Part shown: piece by piece, positions 1-6,921 of the stretch | Layout of the letters: every line of letters starts with the position of its first letter | How positions within the stretch are numbered: the first letter of the stretch is position 1 | Made by a program: the position numbers and the translations under genes | Notes under the pieces: generated by a model | The model's database searches: none | What the model was told of the DNA's origin: nothing | The model's input: only the letters and a program-made list of their open reading frames with translations | Assembly: GCA_031254155.1 (NCBI GenBank) | Contig: JAIRVA010000252.1 | Coordinates: forward strand, 1-14,221 | DNA from: Propionibacteriaceae bacterium | Lineage (GTDB): Bacteria > Actinomycetota > Actinomycetes > Propionibacteriales > Propionibacteriaceae | Direction: 5' to 3' | DNA: 14,221 nucleotides

Positions 1-3000
1 GAACCCCTCGGCACAGTTTCCGCCTCCGCCGACTCACCGGGTTCGGCTGGCCCCCCAGCCGACTGGCTGGCGGCCATCGCGTCCGGTACCAACCCCGCAG
101 CCTCACCCGGTTCACTTCCCACGTCGGTACGGTCATCCGTACCCCCAGCGACACCGCCAACGTCTGGACTCTCGTCCGGGGTCAGGCGCGCCGCCTCAGC
201 CGACTCAGCCGGTCCATCGCCCGAGTGCCCCGCCGCGGTCTCGTCCGGTACAACCGTCTCGTCACCGTCGGCGGGCTCACCGGCCACGACCGATTCACTA
301 CCCGCACCGCCATCACTTCGACCCGCCAAGCCAGGTTCCACCGCCGAGATCGCCACCTCGCCGGCTCCCCCGGCCAACGCGGCCTCACCCGCCTCACCCG
401 GTTCGCCCGCCTCACCCGGTTCACCCGGTTCACCCGGTTCACCCGGTTCGCCCGGTTCGCCCGGTTCGCCCGGTTCGGCCGCCGGTTGACGGGCAGCCGG
501 ACCGGCGGAGTCTGGCGATCCGGTCCCGGCAACGTCCCCCGCCACCGTGAGCTCTGGCGCCGCGTCGCGCCTCCCGAACCGCCACCGCCGTTTGGGCTTG
601 CTGACGACCGCTTCCGACATCGAGCCCGCGCCCGGCTCGGCCACTTCGGCTGGTACGGCCACTTCGGCCAACTTGGCCGGTTCGCCCGGTTCGGCCACTT
701 CGGCCAGTTTGACCGGGTCGGCTGGTTCGGCCAGTTCAGCCGGTACGCCCGGCTCCGCCACTTCGGCCAGTTTGACCGGGTCGCCCGACTCCGCCACTTC
801 GGCCAGTTTGGCCAACTTAGCCGGTTCGGTTGGTTCGGCCAGTTGGTCCGCCCCCGGTACCGGGCGCCCGTCCGTACCCTCCGCGACTGGTGCGGTTGGC
901 TCGCCCGCGCGGCCCTCTGCCGCCCTGGCTGCGGCCGCCGCCGCGGCCCGCTCCCGGCGCCGGAGCCAGGCCGCTTTGGGCTTCTTGGGCACGGCTGGCC
1001 AGACAACGTCCGCGGTGACCACCGGTTGGGCAGCCGACTCGCCCGAATCTGAGGTGAGGCGCGGGGCGGCCGGCTCGATGGTGTCCGAGTTGACGGTCAC
1101 ACGGGGTTCAACAAGCGCATTCGGTACGTTGGACAGTACCGCGTCCGACCGCGCCGCGCCCGCGGTGACAGACACCGGCCGGTTCGCCACCGGCGGCTTC
1201 GCGGGCCGCCGCCAGCTCCCCGGACGGTCGGCGGAGGACTCGCCCGACCCCGGTCCGCGGTCAACCCGTCCGGACTTGGCGGAGTCAGGGTCCGCCGGTT
1301 CGCCCCCCGCTGCCGGTTCGCCCCCCGCGACCGGTTCGCTGTCGGTACGGTTCTCGTCACCGGTACGGTCTCCACCAGATGCGGACTCTTCACCAGCGGC
1401 CTCGCCACGGGTCCCACCACCCACGTCAGACCCACAGGCCGCCTGGCTCGCACCATCAGCCTGATGACTCGACACCCCGGCGCCGTCGACCGACTCCGTG
1501 CCAGCAGACTCGCTGGCCGGCTGGCCGGTCCCACTCTCTTCGTCACCGGTCGCCCCGGACTCACCGGCCACGTCCCCGGCTGGGGACTCCGGTCTCTCGG
1601 CCTGGCCACCGGCGGTGAGCCCGGCGACCGCCGGCGTACCACCGGTGTCGGTACCCGGCTGGCCAGCCGGTTCCACCCCCAGCATGACTCGGCGCCACCA
1701 GCCCACGACGCGGCCCCACCCCGACACTGGCGCGGCCACCGGAGCAGCCGCCAGCTCGACCACCGAACCATCCGGAGCGGCCACCGAAGCGACCGGTACC
1801 ACGGTCTGTTCGTCCGGCCCCCCGGCCTCGTCCGTACCACCCGTACCTTCCGTACTCTCCGTACCACCCGTACCACCCACACCACCGGCCCCCGGACCGA
1901 CTGACACGTCGACGGCACCGCCGATGGTCGTCGCCGTCGTACTCTGCGGGCTCAGGACCCGCCCCACCGGCACCAGACCCTCGTCGTCGACCGCCGACTG
2001 ATCCGTGAACGGGCCGACGACCGGCGCAACCGAAGCCGTCGTCAGCTCCCAGACCCGCGGACCCGGCTGACCCGGTCCGACAAGCGGATTCTCGTCGCCG
2101 ACGCCCACGATCACGGGGCCCGCGTTGAGCTCGGGCACCGCTTCGGTCACGTCGACCATGACGCTCACCGTCTCGGGCCGGGCGAGCCCGGCCGGGCGGA
2201 CGACCACGGCCACCAGGTCGGCCTGTTCCACCATGCCCGGCAGGAAGACCACGTTGGCGAGGATCCAGAAGGTGGTCGCCAGGCTCAGGGCGCCCACCAC
2301 GAACGACGCCGCCACGACGAATGATTGTTCACGCGAGCCCGGACCAACGGTCCCGTACGACCACGCGACGGGCAGGCTGACCAGCGCGAGCGTGGCCGAC
2401 AAGGCACCCATCGCGCCGAGGACGATGTCCCGCATGGCCCGGTACCGGAAGCCGCGGTCGAGGGCCGCGTACTTGGGCGAGGGCAGGTACGCCGGGCGCA
2501 GGCGTACGACCACCAACCCGACGAGCGCCAAGCCGAGAACGATGGCCAGCGCGGCGCGCAGCGGGCTGGTGTAGTACGGTCCGGGGAAAGGTGCTTGCTT
2601 CCAGTCGTACACCCCGTCCAAAATCCACTGGAAGACGTGCGATTTCCCGTCAGCGGCGGCGCGCGGATCGGTCCAGCCGAGAACGTACCAGAACCCGATA
2701 CCATTGATGACTAGGAATAACAATGGCTTCCACGGCAGGCAGCGCCACGTACGGACCGGCGGCCGGCCGGGACCGCGCAACGTGCCGAGGACGAGGAAAT
2801 CGATGACGACGACACCGACGATCCAGATGGCGGCGACCAGGCTGGGGGCGACCATGAGGGCGCGGTAGCCGGGCCACGACCGGACCAGCCGGACGCCCAT
2901 GTACAACGCGGCCGCCATACTGAGCAGCCGGAACCACCGGATCGCGCGGTCAAGCCCGCGCAGCCGGCGGTAGCGGATGTACAGTGCGCGGAAACGGTCG

Positions 3001-3095
3001 CGGCGGATGCGGTACCCAGTCCCGATGAACACGAGCAGAAAGAACAGCACGGTGGCGCCAGCTACCCAACCCCCCATGAGGGATGATGGTGTCAT
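1..3095 (-). CDS. Large polytopic membrane protein with long acidic repeat-rich cytoplasmic tail (C-terminus beyond window)
   Basis: I do not recognise the family. The frame is open from ATG at 3095 to the left edge (about 1031 codons, no stop), so the C-terminus is missing. The start has AGGA six bases upstream; a second in-frame ATG lies six codons on (3077). Hydrophobic segments lie near residues 11-28, 57-72, 81-104, 124-141, 179-198, 223-246 and 259-286. The loops at 29-56, 105-123 and 199-222 are rich in Arg, and the loop at 142-178 is not. By the positive-inside rule this puts the N-terminus outside and the tail (287 onward) in the cytoplasm. The tail is rich in Gly, Glu, Pro, Ala and Thr, with Gly-Thr-rich (about 400-425), LAEVAEPGEP-like (about 750-825) and GEP (about 870-905) repeats, plus four Trp/Arg patches (464-470, about 626-632, 702-715, about 829-840). 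It lies downstream of argS on the same strand, with its own candidate promoter. A scaffold or interaction role is only a guess. Confidence 0.85.
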   Translation of the reverse strand, partial: MTPSSLMGGWVAGATVLFFLLVFIGTGYRIRRDRFRALYIRYRRLRGLDRAIRWFRLLSMAAALYMGVRLVRSWPGYRALMVAPSLVAAIWIVGVVVIDFLVLGTLRGPGRPPVRTWRCLPWKPLLFLVINGIGFWYVLGWTDPRAAADGKSHVFQWILDGVYDWKQAPFPGPYYTSPLRAALAIVLGLALVGLVVVRLRPAYLPSPKYAALDRGFRYRAMRDIVLGAMGALSATLALVSLPVAWSYGTVGPGSREQSFVVAASFVVGALSLATTFWILANVVFLPGMVEQADLVAVVVRPAGLARPETVSVMVDVTEAVPELNAGPVIVGVGDENPLVGPGQPGPRVWELTTASVAPVVGPFTDQSAVDDEGLVPVGRVLSPQSTTATTIGGAVDVSVGPGAGGVGGTGGTESTEGTGGTDEAGGPDEQTVVPVASVAAPDGSVVELAAAPVAAPVSGWGRVVGWWRRVMLGVEPAGQPGTDTGGTPAVAGLTAGGQAERPESPAGDVAGESGATGDEESGTGQPASESAGTESVDGAGVSSHQADGASQAACGSDVGGGTRGEAAGEESASGGDRTGDENRTDSEPVAGGEPAAGGEPADPDSAKSGRVDRGPGSGESSADRPGSWRRPAKPPVANRPVSVTAGAARSDAVLSNVPNALVEPRVTVNSDTIEPAAPRLTSDSGESAAQPVVTADVVWPAVPKKPKAAWLRRRERAAAAAAARAAEGRAGEPTAPVAEGTDGRPVPGADQLAEPTEPAKLAKLAEVAESGDPVKLAEVAEPGVPAELAEPADPVKLAEVAEPGEPAKLAEVAVPAEVAEPGAGSMSEAVVSKPKRRWRFGRRDAAPELTVAGDVAGTGSPDSAGPAARQPAAEPGEPGEPGEPGEPGEPGEPGEAGEPGEAGEAALAGGAGEVAISAVEPGLAGRSDGGAGSESVVAGEPADGDETVVPDETAAGHSGDGPAESAEAARLTPDESPDVGGVAGGTDDRTDVGSEPGEAAGLVPDAMAASQSAGGPAEPGESAEAETVPRG
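381..476 (-). repeat. 9-bp tandem repeat coding for Gly-Glu-Pro triplets
   Basis: The plus strand repeats a 9-bp unit of the form CCCGGTTCA or CCCGGTTCG. Read on the minus strand in the frame of the membrane protein it gives EP, six GEP triplets, then GEA, GEP, GEA, GEA. The Gly-X-Y pattern is collagen-like in form. The predicted topology puts it in the cytoplasm, so an acidic linker is more likely than a surface collagen domain. Perfect 9-bp copies make copy-number change by slippage plausible. Confidence 0.85.
640..840 (-). repeat. Degenerate LAEVAEPGEP-type coding repeat with a 27-bp perfect direct repeat
   Basis: In the membrane-protein frame this stretch codes for a run of units such as KLAEVAESGDPV, KLAEVAEPGVPA, ELAEPADPV and KLAEVAEPGEPA. 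At DNA level, 694-720 is repeated perfectly at 757-783, a period of 63 bp or 21 codons. The period is a multiple of three, so unit gain or loss keeps the frame. The units are rich in Ala and Glu with regularly spaced Leu and Val, broken by Pro. Confidence 0.8.
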
Positions 3096-3270
3096 CTCCG
3101 TTCCTATCTCGGGTTATGCGTCCAGCGGCACGCTCCACACTTCGCCGACGCCGGCCGGCGAATTCACACCTGGCCCGCGTCGGTACCTCCCCGAACTTAC
3201 CAGCGCGCCAGTGATAGCAACCACCCCGCCCACGGGCCGGGAGTACGGGAGAGTTGATCTGCCCCCTGAT

Positions 3271-3286
3271 GTGTCACGCGATACAC
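3271..3286. promoter_or_regulatory. Imperfect 16-bp palindrome, possible operator
   Basis: GTGTCACGCGATACAC matches its own reverse complement at 12 of 16 positions. It lies about 15-30 bp downstream of the start expected from the candidate promoter at 3308-3336, where a bound repressor could act. No regulator is suggested by the neighbours. Confidence 0.25.
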
Positions 3287-3307
3287 TTGTTCGTTCGACT
3301 GCCTAAG

Positions 3308-3336
3308 AGTATGGTCGCTGTTTTGCCCCGCGTCAA
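3308..3336 (-). promoter_or_regulatory. Candidate sigma-70-type promoter for the membrane-protein gene
   Basis: Read on the minus strand: TTGACG (3336-3331), a 17-bp spacer, then CATACT (3313-3308). These match the consensus at five of six and four of six positions. The expected transcription start is near 3301, about 205 nt upstream of the ATG at 3095. Confidence 0.5.
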
Positions 3337-3427
3337 CCCCGGCGGGCGAAAGAGTTCCCGCTTAGAGTGGGCATTTGGATGCCGTCTACCGTACTCAACC
3401 GCACAGATTTCGGAAGGGGTACGGGCC

Positions 3428-5074
3428 TCACATCGTTTCGGGGGCGGCGATCCCGAGGAGGCCCAGGCCGGTGGACAGGACTCGCGCAGTCGCCCGGCCG
3501 AGTACGCAGCGGGAGTGGCGGGTCTCGCCCGCCGCTTTCAGCACCGGGCAATGCTCATAGAAACCCGAGAACTGGCTCGCGAGATCGTAGAGGTACCCAC
3601 ACAGCTTGTGCGGCTGCAGCGTCTCCCCGACCTCGGCGACCACTTCCGGGAAACGGACGAGCGCGAGCGCCAGCGCTTGCTCTTCCGGCTTGTCAAGAGT
3701 GGTGACGACGGAATGGGCGTCGTCCAGCTGCTCACCCTCGGCCACCGCCAGGCGGAGAATGCTGGAGACGCGGGCGTGGGCGTACTGGAGGTACGGGCCG
3801 GTGTCGCCCGTGGTCTTCGTCATCCGTGCGGGGTCGAAGACGTAGTCCTTGTGGAGCTGGTTGCTGAGGTCCGCGTACTTAATCGCGGCCAGCGCGACCT
3901 CCGGCGTGGCGGTCGCCTCGGCCTCGTCGAGCAGGTCGTCGAGGTGGACCGCCGTACCCTCGCGGGTCTTGAACGGCGTCCCGTCGGCGCCCAGCACCAT
4001 CCCGAACCCGACGTGCTCGGCGGCGACCGTGTCCGGCAGGTAGCCGGCCTGCCGGGCGACGGCGAAAACCTTGAGGAAATGGTCCTGCTGCCGGGCGTCG
4101 GTGACGTACACGAGCCGGTCGGCGTGGAAATCGTCGAGACGGTGCCGGATCGCGGCGACGTCCGTCACGTCGTACCCGTACCCACCGGCCGAGTTCCGCA
4201 GGATCGCGGGGGCGTCGAAACCGGGTACGAAAACCACCAATGCACCATTATCCATGGTGGCAATACCACGGGCTTCCAGGTCGGTACAGATACCAGCCAG
4301 CATCGCATTGTAGCTCGACTCGCCGGCGATATCGTCCCTAGTCAGAAGGACGCCGAGGCGGGAGTACGTCGCCGCGAAACCCGCTGCCGAGATCTCGATC
4401 AGGCGCTGCCAGATGGCCAGAGTCTCCGGCTCACCGCCCTGGAGAGCGACGACGCGAGCCCGGGCCCGGTCGGCGAACTCGGGGTCGGCCGTGAGATGGG
4501 CGTTGGCGCGGAGGTACAGCGCTTCGGAATCCGCGAGGTCGAGCGTGTCCAGGTCGAGCTGCTCGTCGCGAATTTGTTCAATCAACATCCCGAATTGGCG
4601 GCCCCAGTCGCCGATGTGGTTCTGGCGGATGACGTGATGCCCCTGGATGGCCAGGACACGGGTGAAGCAATCACCAATGATTGTCGAGCGCAAGTGGCCG
4701 ACGTGCATCTGCTTGGCCACGTTGGGACTGGAGTAGTCGACCACGACGGCTTGCGGTTGCCCGGCCTGTTCGATCCCGCTGTGGGGATCAAGGAGATTCG
4801 CGGTGACGACGCGGGCGAGCACGTCCGCGCGGACCCGGATGTTGATGAAACCCGGGCCGGCGATCTCCAGCGGTTCGCAGATGTCGCTGAGGTCCAGGGC
4901 GGCGGTGAGTTCGGCCGCGACCGCGCGGGGGTTGCGCCCCTGCTCAGCGCCCCTGCGCAGCGCCGCGTTGGTCTGGAAGTGCCCGAACTGCGGCTTCGTC
5001 GCGGGCCGGAGTTCGGGGTCGATCCCCGTCACGGCCTGGATGCGGTCATTAAGAGTCGCCAGGAGAGGTGCCAT
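3428..5074 (-). CDS. argS: Arginyl-tRNA synthetase
   Basis: Class Ia aminoacyl-tRNA synthetase that charges tRNA-Arg with arginine using ATP, in the cytoplasm. An ArgRS-specific N-terminal domain fills about residues 1-105 (FGHFQTNAA at 30-38). The HIGH signature appears as HVGH at 124-127, within SSPNVAKQMHVGHLRST. The second signature is FKTREGT at 368-374; this form in place of a canonical KMSKS is normal for many ArgRS. The DALR anticodon-binding domain covers about 425-548. At 548 residues the protein is slightly shorter than E. coli ArgRS (577) but complete. The ATG start at 5074 has only a weak, distant ribosome site (GGAAG). It is transcribed away from vapBC. It does not sit beside lysA or hom, a common arrangement in actinobacteria. 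Confidence 0.97.
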   Translation of the reverse strand: MAPLLATLNDRIQAVTGIDPELRPATKPQFGHFQTNAALRRGAEQGRNPRAVAAELTAALDLSDICEPLEIAGPGFINIRVRADVLARVVTANLLDPHSGIEQAGQPQAVVVDYSSPNVAKQMHVGHLRSTIIGDCFTRVLAIQGHHVIRQNHIGDWGRQFGMLIEQIRDEQLDLDTLDLADSEALYLRANAHLTADPEFADRARARVVALQGGEPETLAIWQRLIEISAAGFAATYSRLGVLLTRDDIAGESSYNAMLAGICTDLEARGIATMDNGALVVFVPGFDAPAILRNSAGGYGYDVTDVAAIRHRLDDFHADRLVYVTDARQQDHFLKVFAVARQAGYLPDTVAAEHVGFGMVLGADGTPFKTREGTAVHLDDLLDEAEATATPEVALAAIKYADLSNQLHKDYVFDPARMTKTTGDTGPYLQYAHARVSSILRLAVAEGEQLDDAHSVVTTLDKPEEQALALALVRFPEVVAEVGETLQPHKLCGYLYDLASQFSGFYEHCPVLKAAGETRHSRCVLGRATARVLSTGLGLLGIAAPETM

Positions 5075-5105
5075 AGAGACTATTCTTCCACGCCCGGCAA
5101 GGCGG

Positions 5106-5120
5106 AGGTACGCGATACCT
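5106..5120. promoter_or_regulatory. Short inverted repeat in the argS-vapB divergent region
   Basis: AGGTA (5106-5110) and TACCT (5116-5120) form perfect 5-bp arms around CGCGA, inside the 103-bp divergent region. It could be an operator half-site pair or chance. Confidence 0.2.
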
Positions 5121-5152
5121 GCTCAACCGATAACGCTGCTCGTCATGAGATC

Positions 5153-5177
5153 GTGTTCTCGTGGTACACTGAAACAC
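5153..5177 (+). promoter_or_regulatory. Probable vapBC promoter -10 and autoregulatory operator palindrome
   Basis: A 25-bp imperfect palindrome has arms GTGTT-N3-GTG (5153-5163) and CAC-N3-AACAC (5167-5177). It ends exactly one base before the vapB ATG and contains a -10-like TACACT at 5165-5170. The -10 ends 7 bp before the ATG and no Shine-Dalgarno is visible, so the vapB transcript may be leaderless. VapB antitoxins typically bind palindromes at their own promoter, which fits. I find no good -35 hexamer. Confidence 0.5.
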
Positions 5178-5408
5178 ATGAGCAACATCACCCTCACCAT
5201 GCCGCCGGACCTCGTCCGGCAGGCGAGGGTACTGGCCGCCCAGCGAGATACTTCCGTGTCAGGGTTGGTCAGCGCCTTGTTGGAGTCGGCTTTGGGCGAA
5301 AGCGCCGACAATGAGACCATCTGGGCGCGAGAACAGTCCGCCATGGCCGCTGGCCTGATGGAAGTCGGGGAAGTCACCTGGTCTCGTGATGAGGTGCACT
5401 CCCGATGA
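5178..5408 (+). CDS. vapB: VapB-type antitoxin (ribbon-helix-helix)
   Basis: A 76-residue protein beginning MSNITLTMPPDLVRQARVLA. The short beta-strand followed by two helices (about residues 3-40, through TSVSGLVSALLESAL) looks like a ribbon-helix-helix DNA-binding fold. The remaining 35 residues are polar and would be the toxin-binding tail. The family neutralizes the partner PIN-domain RNase and represses its own operon as a complex. Its TGA overlaps the ATG of the toxin gene by four bases (ATGA), so translation is probably coupled. The ATG at 5178 was chosen because the RHH homology begins there; the frame is open further upstream, but that part is antisense to argS and non-homologous. 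Confidence 0.85.
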   Translation: MSNITLTMPPDLVRQARVLAAQRDTSVSGLVSALLESALGESADNETIWAREQSAMAAGLMEVGEVTWSRDEVHSR

Positions 5409-5839
5409 CCCCGCAGTTTGTCGACACTAATATCTTGTTGTACGCGTATGATTCGTCGGCTGGTGACAAGCATGAACGCGCTGCCGAACTGGTCCTTCGG
5501 CTGGCTCGCACTGGTCAGGGCGCACTCAGCGTCCAGGTGCTACAGGAGTTCTATGTTAATGCTGTGTTCAAGATCGCTCGGCCCCTAACGCACGAGCAGG
5601 CGCTATTGCGTCTCCGCGCATTGTCTCAGTGGTATGTCCACTCGCCGCTCGCTAGCGACGTACTGGCCGCCGCCGAGCTTCGTCAACGGTACCAACTGTC
5701 CCTCTGGGACGCCATGATTATCCAGTCCGCCAGCCGCCTGGGCTGCCAGACCTTGTGGACAGAAGATCTCAATGCCAGCCAAGTGATCAGCGGTGTGGCG
5801 ATCCGCAATCCGCTAGTAGCCCCGTTCGTAGCCCCGTAG
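5405..5839 (+). CDS. vapC: VapC-type PIN-domain toxin ribonuclease
   Basis: A 144-residue PIN-domain protein of usual VapC length. Mg2+-dependent endoribonucleases of this family cleave RNA, often tRNA or rRNA, and stop translation when VapB is degraded. The expected acidic active-site residues are visible: D7 in FVDTNILLYAYD, E48 in VLQEFYVN, D102 in LSLWDAMIIQSA and D121 in LWTEDLNAS. The toxin therefore looks intact. It overlaps vapB by four bases. The gene ends 64 bp before dapA, and no terminator is visible between them, so vapBC transcripts could read into dapA. The RNA target cannot be told from the sequence. Confidence 0.9.
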   Translation: MTPQFVDTNILLYAYDSSAGDKHERAAELVLRLARTGQGALSVQVLQEFYVNAVFKIARPLTHEQALLRLRALSQWYVHSPLASDVLAAAELRQRYQLSLWDAMIIQSASRLGCQTLWTEDLNASQVISGVAIRNPLVAPFVAP

Positions 5840-5870
5840 GTGTTACGATGAGGAGTGACGTTGCCGTCGG

Positions 5871-5883
5871 GGCACGTCGTGCC
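5871..5883 (+). other. Perfect 13-bp inverted repeat ahead of the dapA ribosome site
   Basis: GGCACG, T, CGTGCC form perfect 6-bp arms about 8 bp upstream of the strong AAGGAGG. As RNA it could form a small hairpin near the ribosome site; as DNA it could be an operator. It is too short and has no T-run, so it is unlikely to be a terminator for vapC. Confidence 0.3.
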
Positions 5884-5903
5884 ACACAGAAAGGAGGATC
5901 ACG

Positions 5904-6794
5904 GTGAGAGAGCCAGTGTTCCGCGGTGCTGCTACCGCGCTTGTCACGCCATTCACGCCCACGGGAGGGGTGAACTATAAGAAGCTCGAGGAATTGTTGG
6001 AGTTCCAGATCGACCAGGGTATCGATGCCGTGGTCATCCTCGGTACGACGGGGGAGTCGCCCACGCTGCCGATTGACGAGCACATCGAGGTCATCGAGCG
6101 AGCCGTCAAGATGGTACACGGCCGGGTCCCGCTGATCGCGGGGGCCGGGTCGAATTGTACGGCGGAGGCGGTCGAACAGACCCGCCGCTGCGAGGAGGCG
6201 GGGGCCGACGCGCTCCTGTCCGTCACCCCGTACTACAACAAGACCACCCAGAAGGGTCTGGTCGCGCACTTCTCCGCCATCGCGGAGGCGACGTCGCTGC
6301 CGATCATCATCTACAACGTACCTTCACGGACCGGCCTCAATGTCACGCCCGAAACGGCGGCCGAGCTCAGCCGGATCCCCAACTACATCGGGATCAAGGA
6401 GTGCAACATTGAGCAGATGGGGACGATGAAGAGCCTTGTCGAACCCGATTTCTGCCTCTACACCGGCGAGGATGCGCAACTCATCCCGACGCTGGCCTGG
6501 GGGGGACTGGGCGTCATCTCGGTGCTGTCCAACGTCGTCCCGCGGGAGACCCACGAGGTCACGGAACGGTGGTTCGCGGGTGACTTCGACGGTGCGCGCG
6601 AGCTCGCGATGCGGACGTTGCCCCTGATCAAGGCCCTGTTTGCCGAAGTCAACCCCATCCCGGTCAAGGCGGCCATGAACCTGCTCGGCTGGGAACTTGG
6701 CGTTCCGCGCCTGCCGCTCGTCGACGCCAGCCCGGCGACGATGGCGCTGTTGGAGACGGCACTGCGGGAGTTCGGGGTTCCGGCGCGCAGCTAA
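5904..6794 (+). CDS. dapA: 4-hydroxy-tetrahydrodipicolinate synthase
   Basis: Condenses pyruvate with aspartate semialdehyde, the committed step toward diaminopimelate and lysine. It is a 296-residue TIM-barrel enzyme of normal length. Visible active-site features are GTTGESPTL (T48, T49), PYYNK (Y111, reaching into the neighbouring subunit), YNVPSRTG (Y137, R142) and the Schiff-base lysine K165 in GIKE. The start is GTG, fixed by a near-perfect Shine-Dalgarno AAGGAGG at 5891-5897 with a 6-base spacer. A weak -10-like TACGAT lies at 5844-5849 without a clear -35. lysC follows after 127 bp in the same direction, so two steps of the lysine branch sit together, without asd or dapB in view. Confidence 0.97.
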   Translation: MREPVFRGAATALVTPFTPTGGVNYKKLEELLEFQIDQGIDAVVILGTTGESPTLPIDEHIEVIERAVKMVHGRVPLIAGAGSNCTAEAVEQTRRCEEAGADALLSVTPYYNKTTQKGLVAHFSAIAEATSLPIIIYNVPSRTGLNVTPETAAELSRIPNYIGIKECNIEQMGTMKSLVEPDFCLYTGEDAQLIPTLAWGGLGVISVLSNVVPRETHEVTERWFAGDFDGARELAMRTLPLIKALFAEVNPIPVKAAMNLLGWELGVPRLPLVDASPATMALLETALREFGVPARS

Positions 6795-6921
6795 TGCACT
6801 GGCGTTGCTGACAAGCCACAGTCCGGCTGTTGTACGTACCGTGGGTACCGCTTGGGCTAACCTGTACTGTGGTTTGTCGGCGCGCTCGCACGCCTCCCCA
6901 CGAGTTGAAGGGTAACAATTC

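Larger units (their letters stand above)
3096..3427. other. 332-bp intergenic region between argS and the membrane-protein gene
   Basis: No convincing gene lies here. It holds a candidate minus-strand promoter (3308-3336) and an imperfect 16-bp palindrome (3271-3286). It also holds a GC-rich inverted repeat: TTCGCC at 3141-3146 and GGCGAA at 3157-3162, around the 12-bp palindrome CGCCGGCCGGCG at 3149-3160. If transcription starts near 3301 the membrane-protein mRNA has a leader of about 205 nt, which could fold around the inverted repeat. I see no clear rho-independent terminator for argS. Confidence 0.6.

Noticed and set aside
381..476. Collagen-like surface domain
   Set aside because: Only ten Gly-X-Y triplets are present, and the positive-inside topology puts the tail in the cytoplasm.
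381..840. CRISPR array
   Set aside because: The repeats are short, in frame and without unique spacers of constant length; they are coding tandem repeats.
182..1006. Arg/Asn/Trp-rich minus-strand open frame
   Set aside because: It is an out-of-frame reading of the repeat region of the membrane-protein gene, giving biased simple sequence.
547..1464. Ser/Ala/Gly-rich plus-strand open frame resembling a surface repeat protein
   Set aside because: It is antisense to the membrane-protein tail. It has no signal peptide or ribosome site, and the repeat look comes from the same DNA repeats.
3198..3287. A possible 29-codon minus-strand peptide starting GTG-TAT
   Set aside because: There is no ribosome site and no coding bias, so it is unsupported.
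3380..3400. Possible argS terminator near the CCAC/GCGG stem
   Set aside because: The stem has only five positions with one mismatch and is not followed by a T-run.
3960..4000. Missing KMSKS motif in ArgS as a sign of inactivity
   Set aside because: Many ArgRS enzymes carry an FKTR-type sequence here, so this is normal.
3254..5314. A 686-codon plus-strand open frame
   Set aside because: It lies antisense to argS, whose motifs are clear. Its predicted protein has no recognisable domain and its length is explained by high GC.
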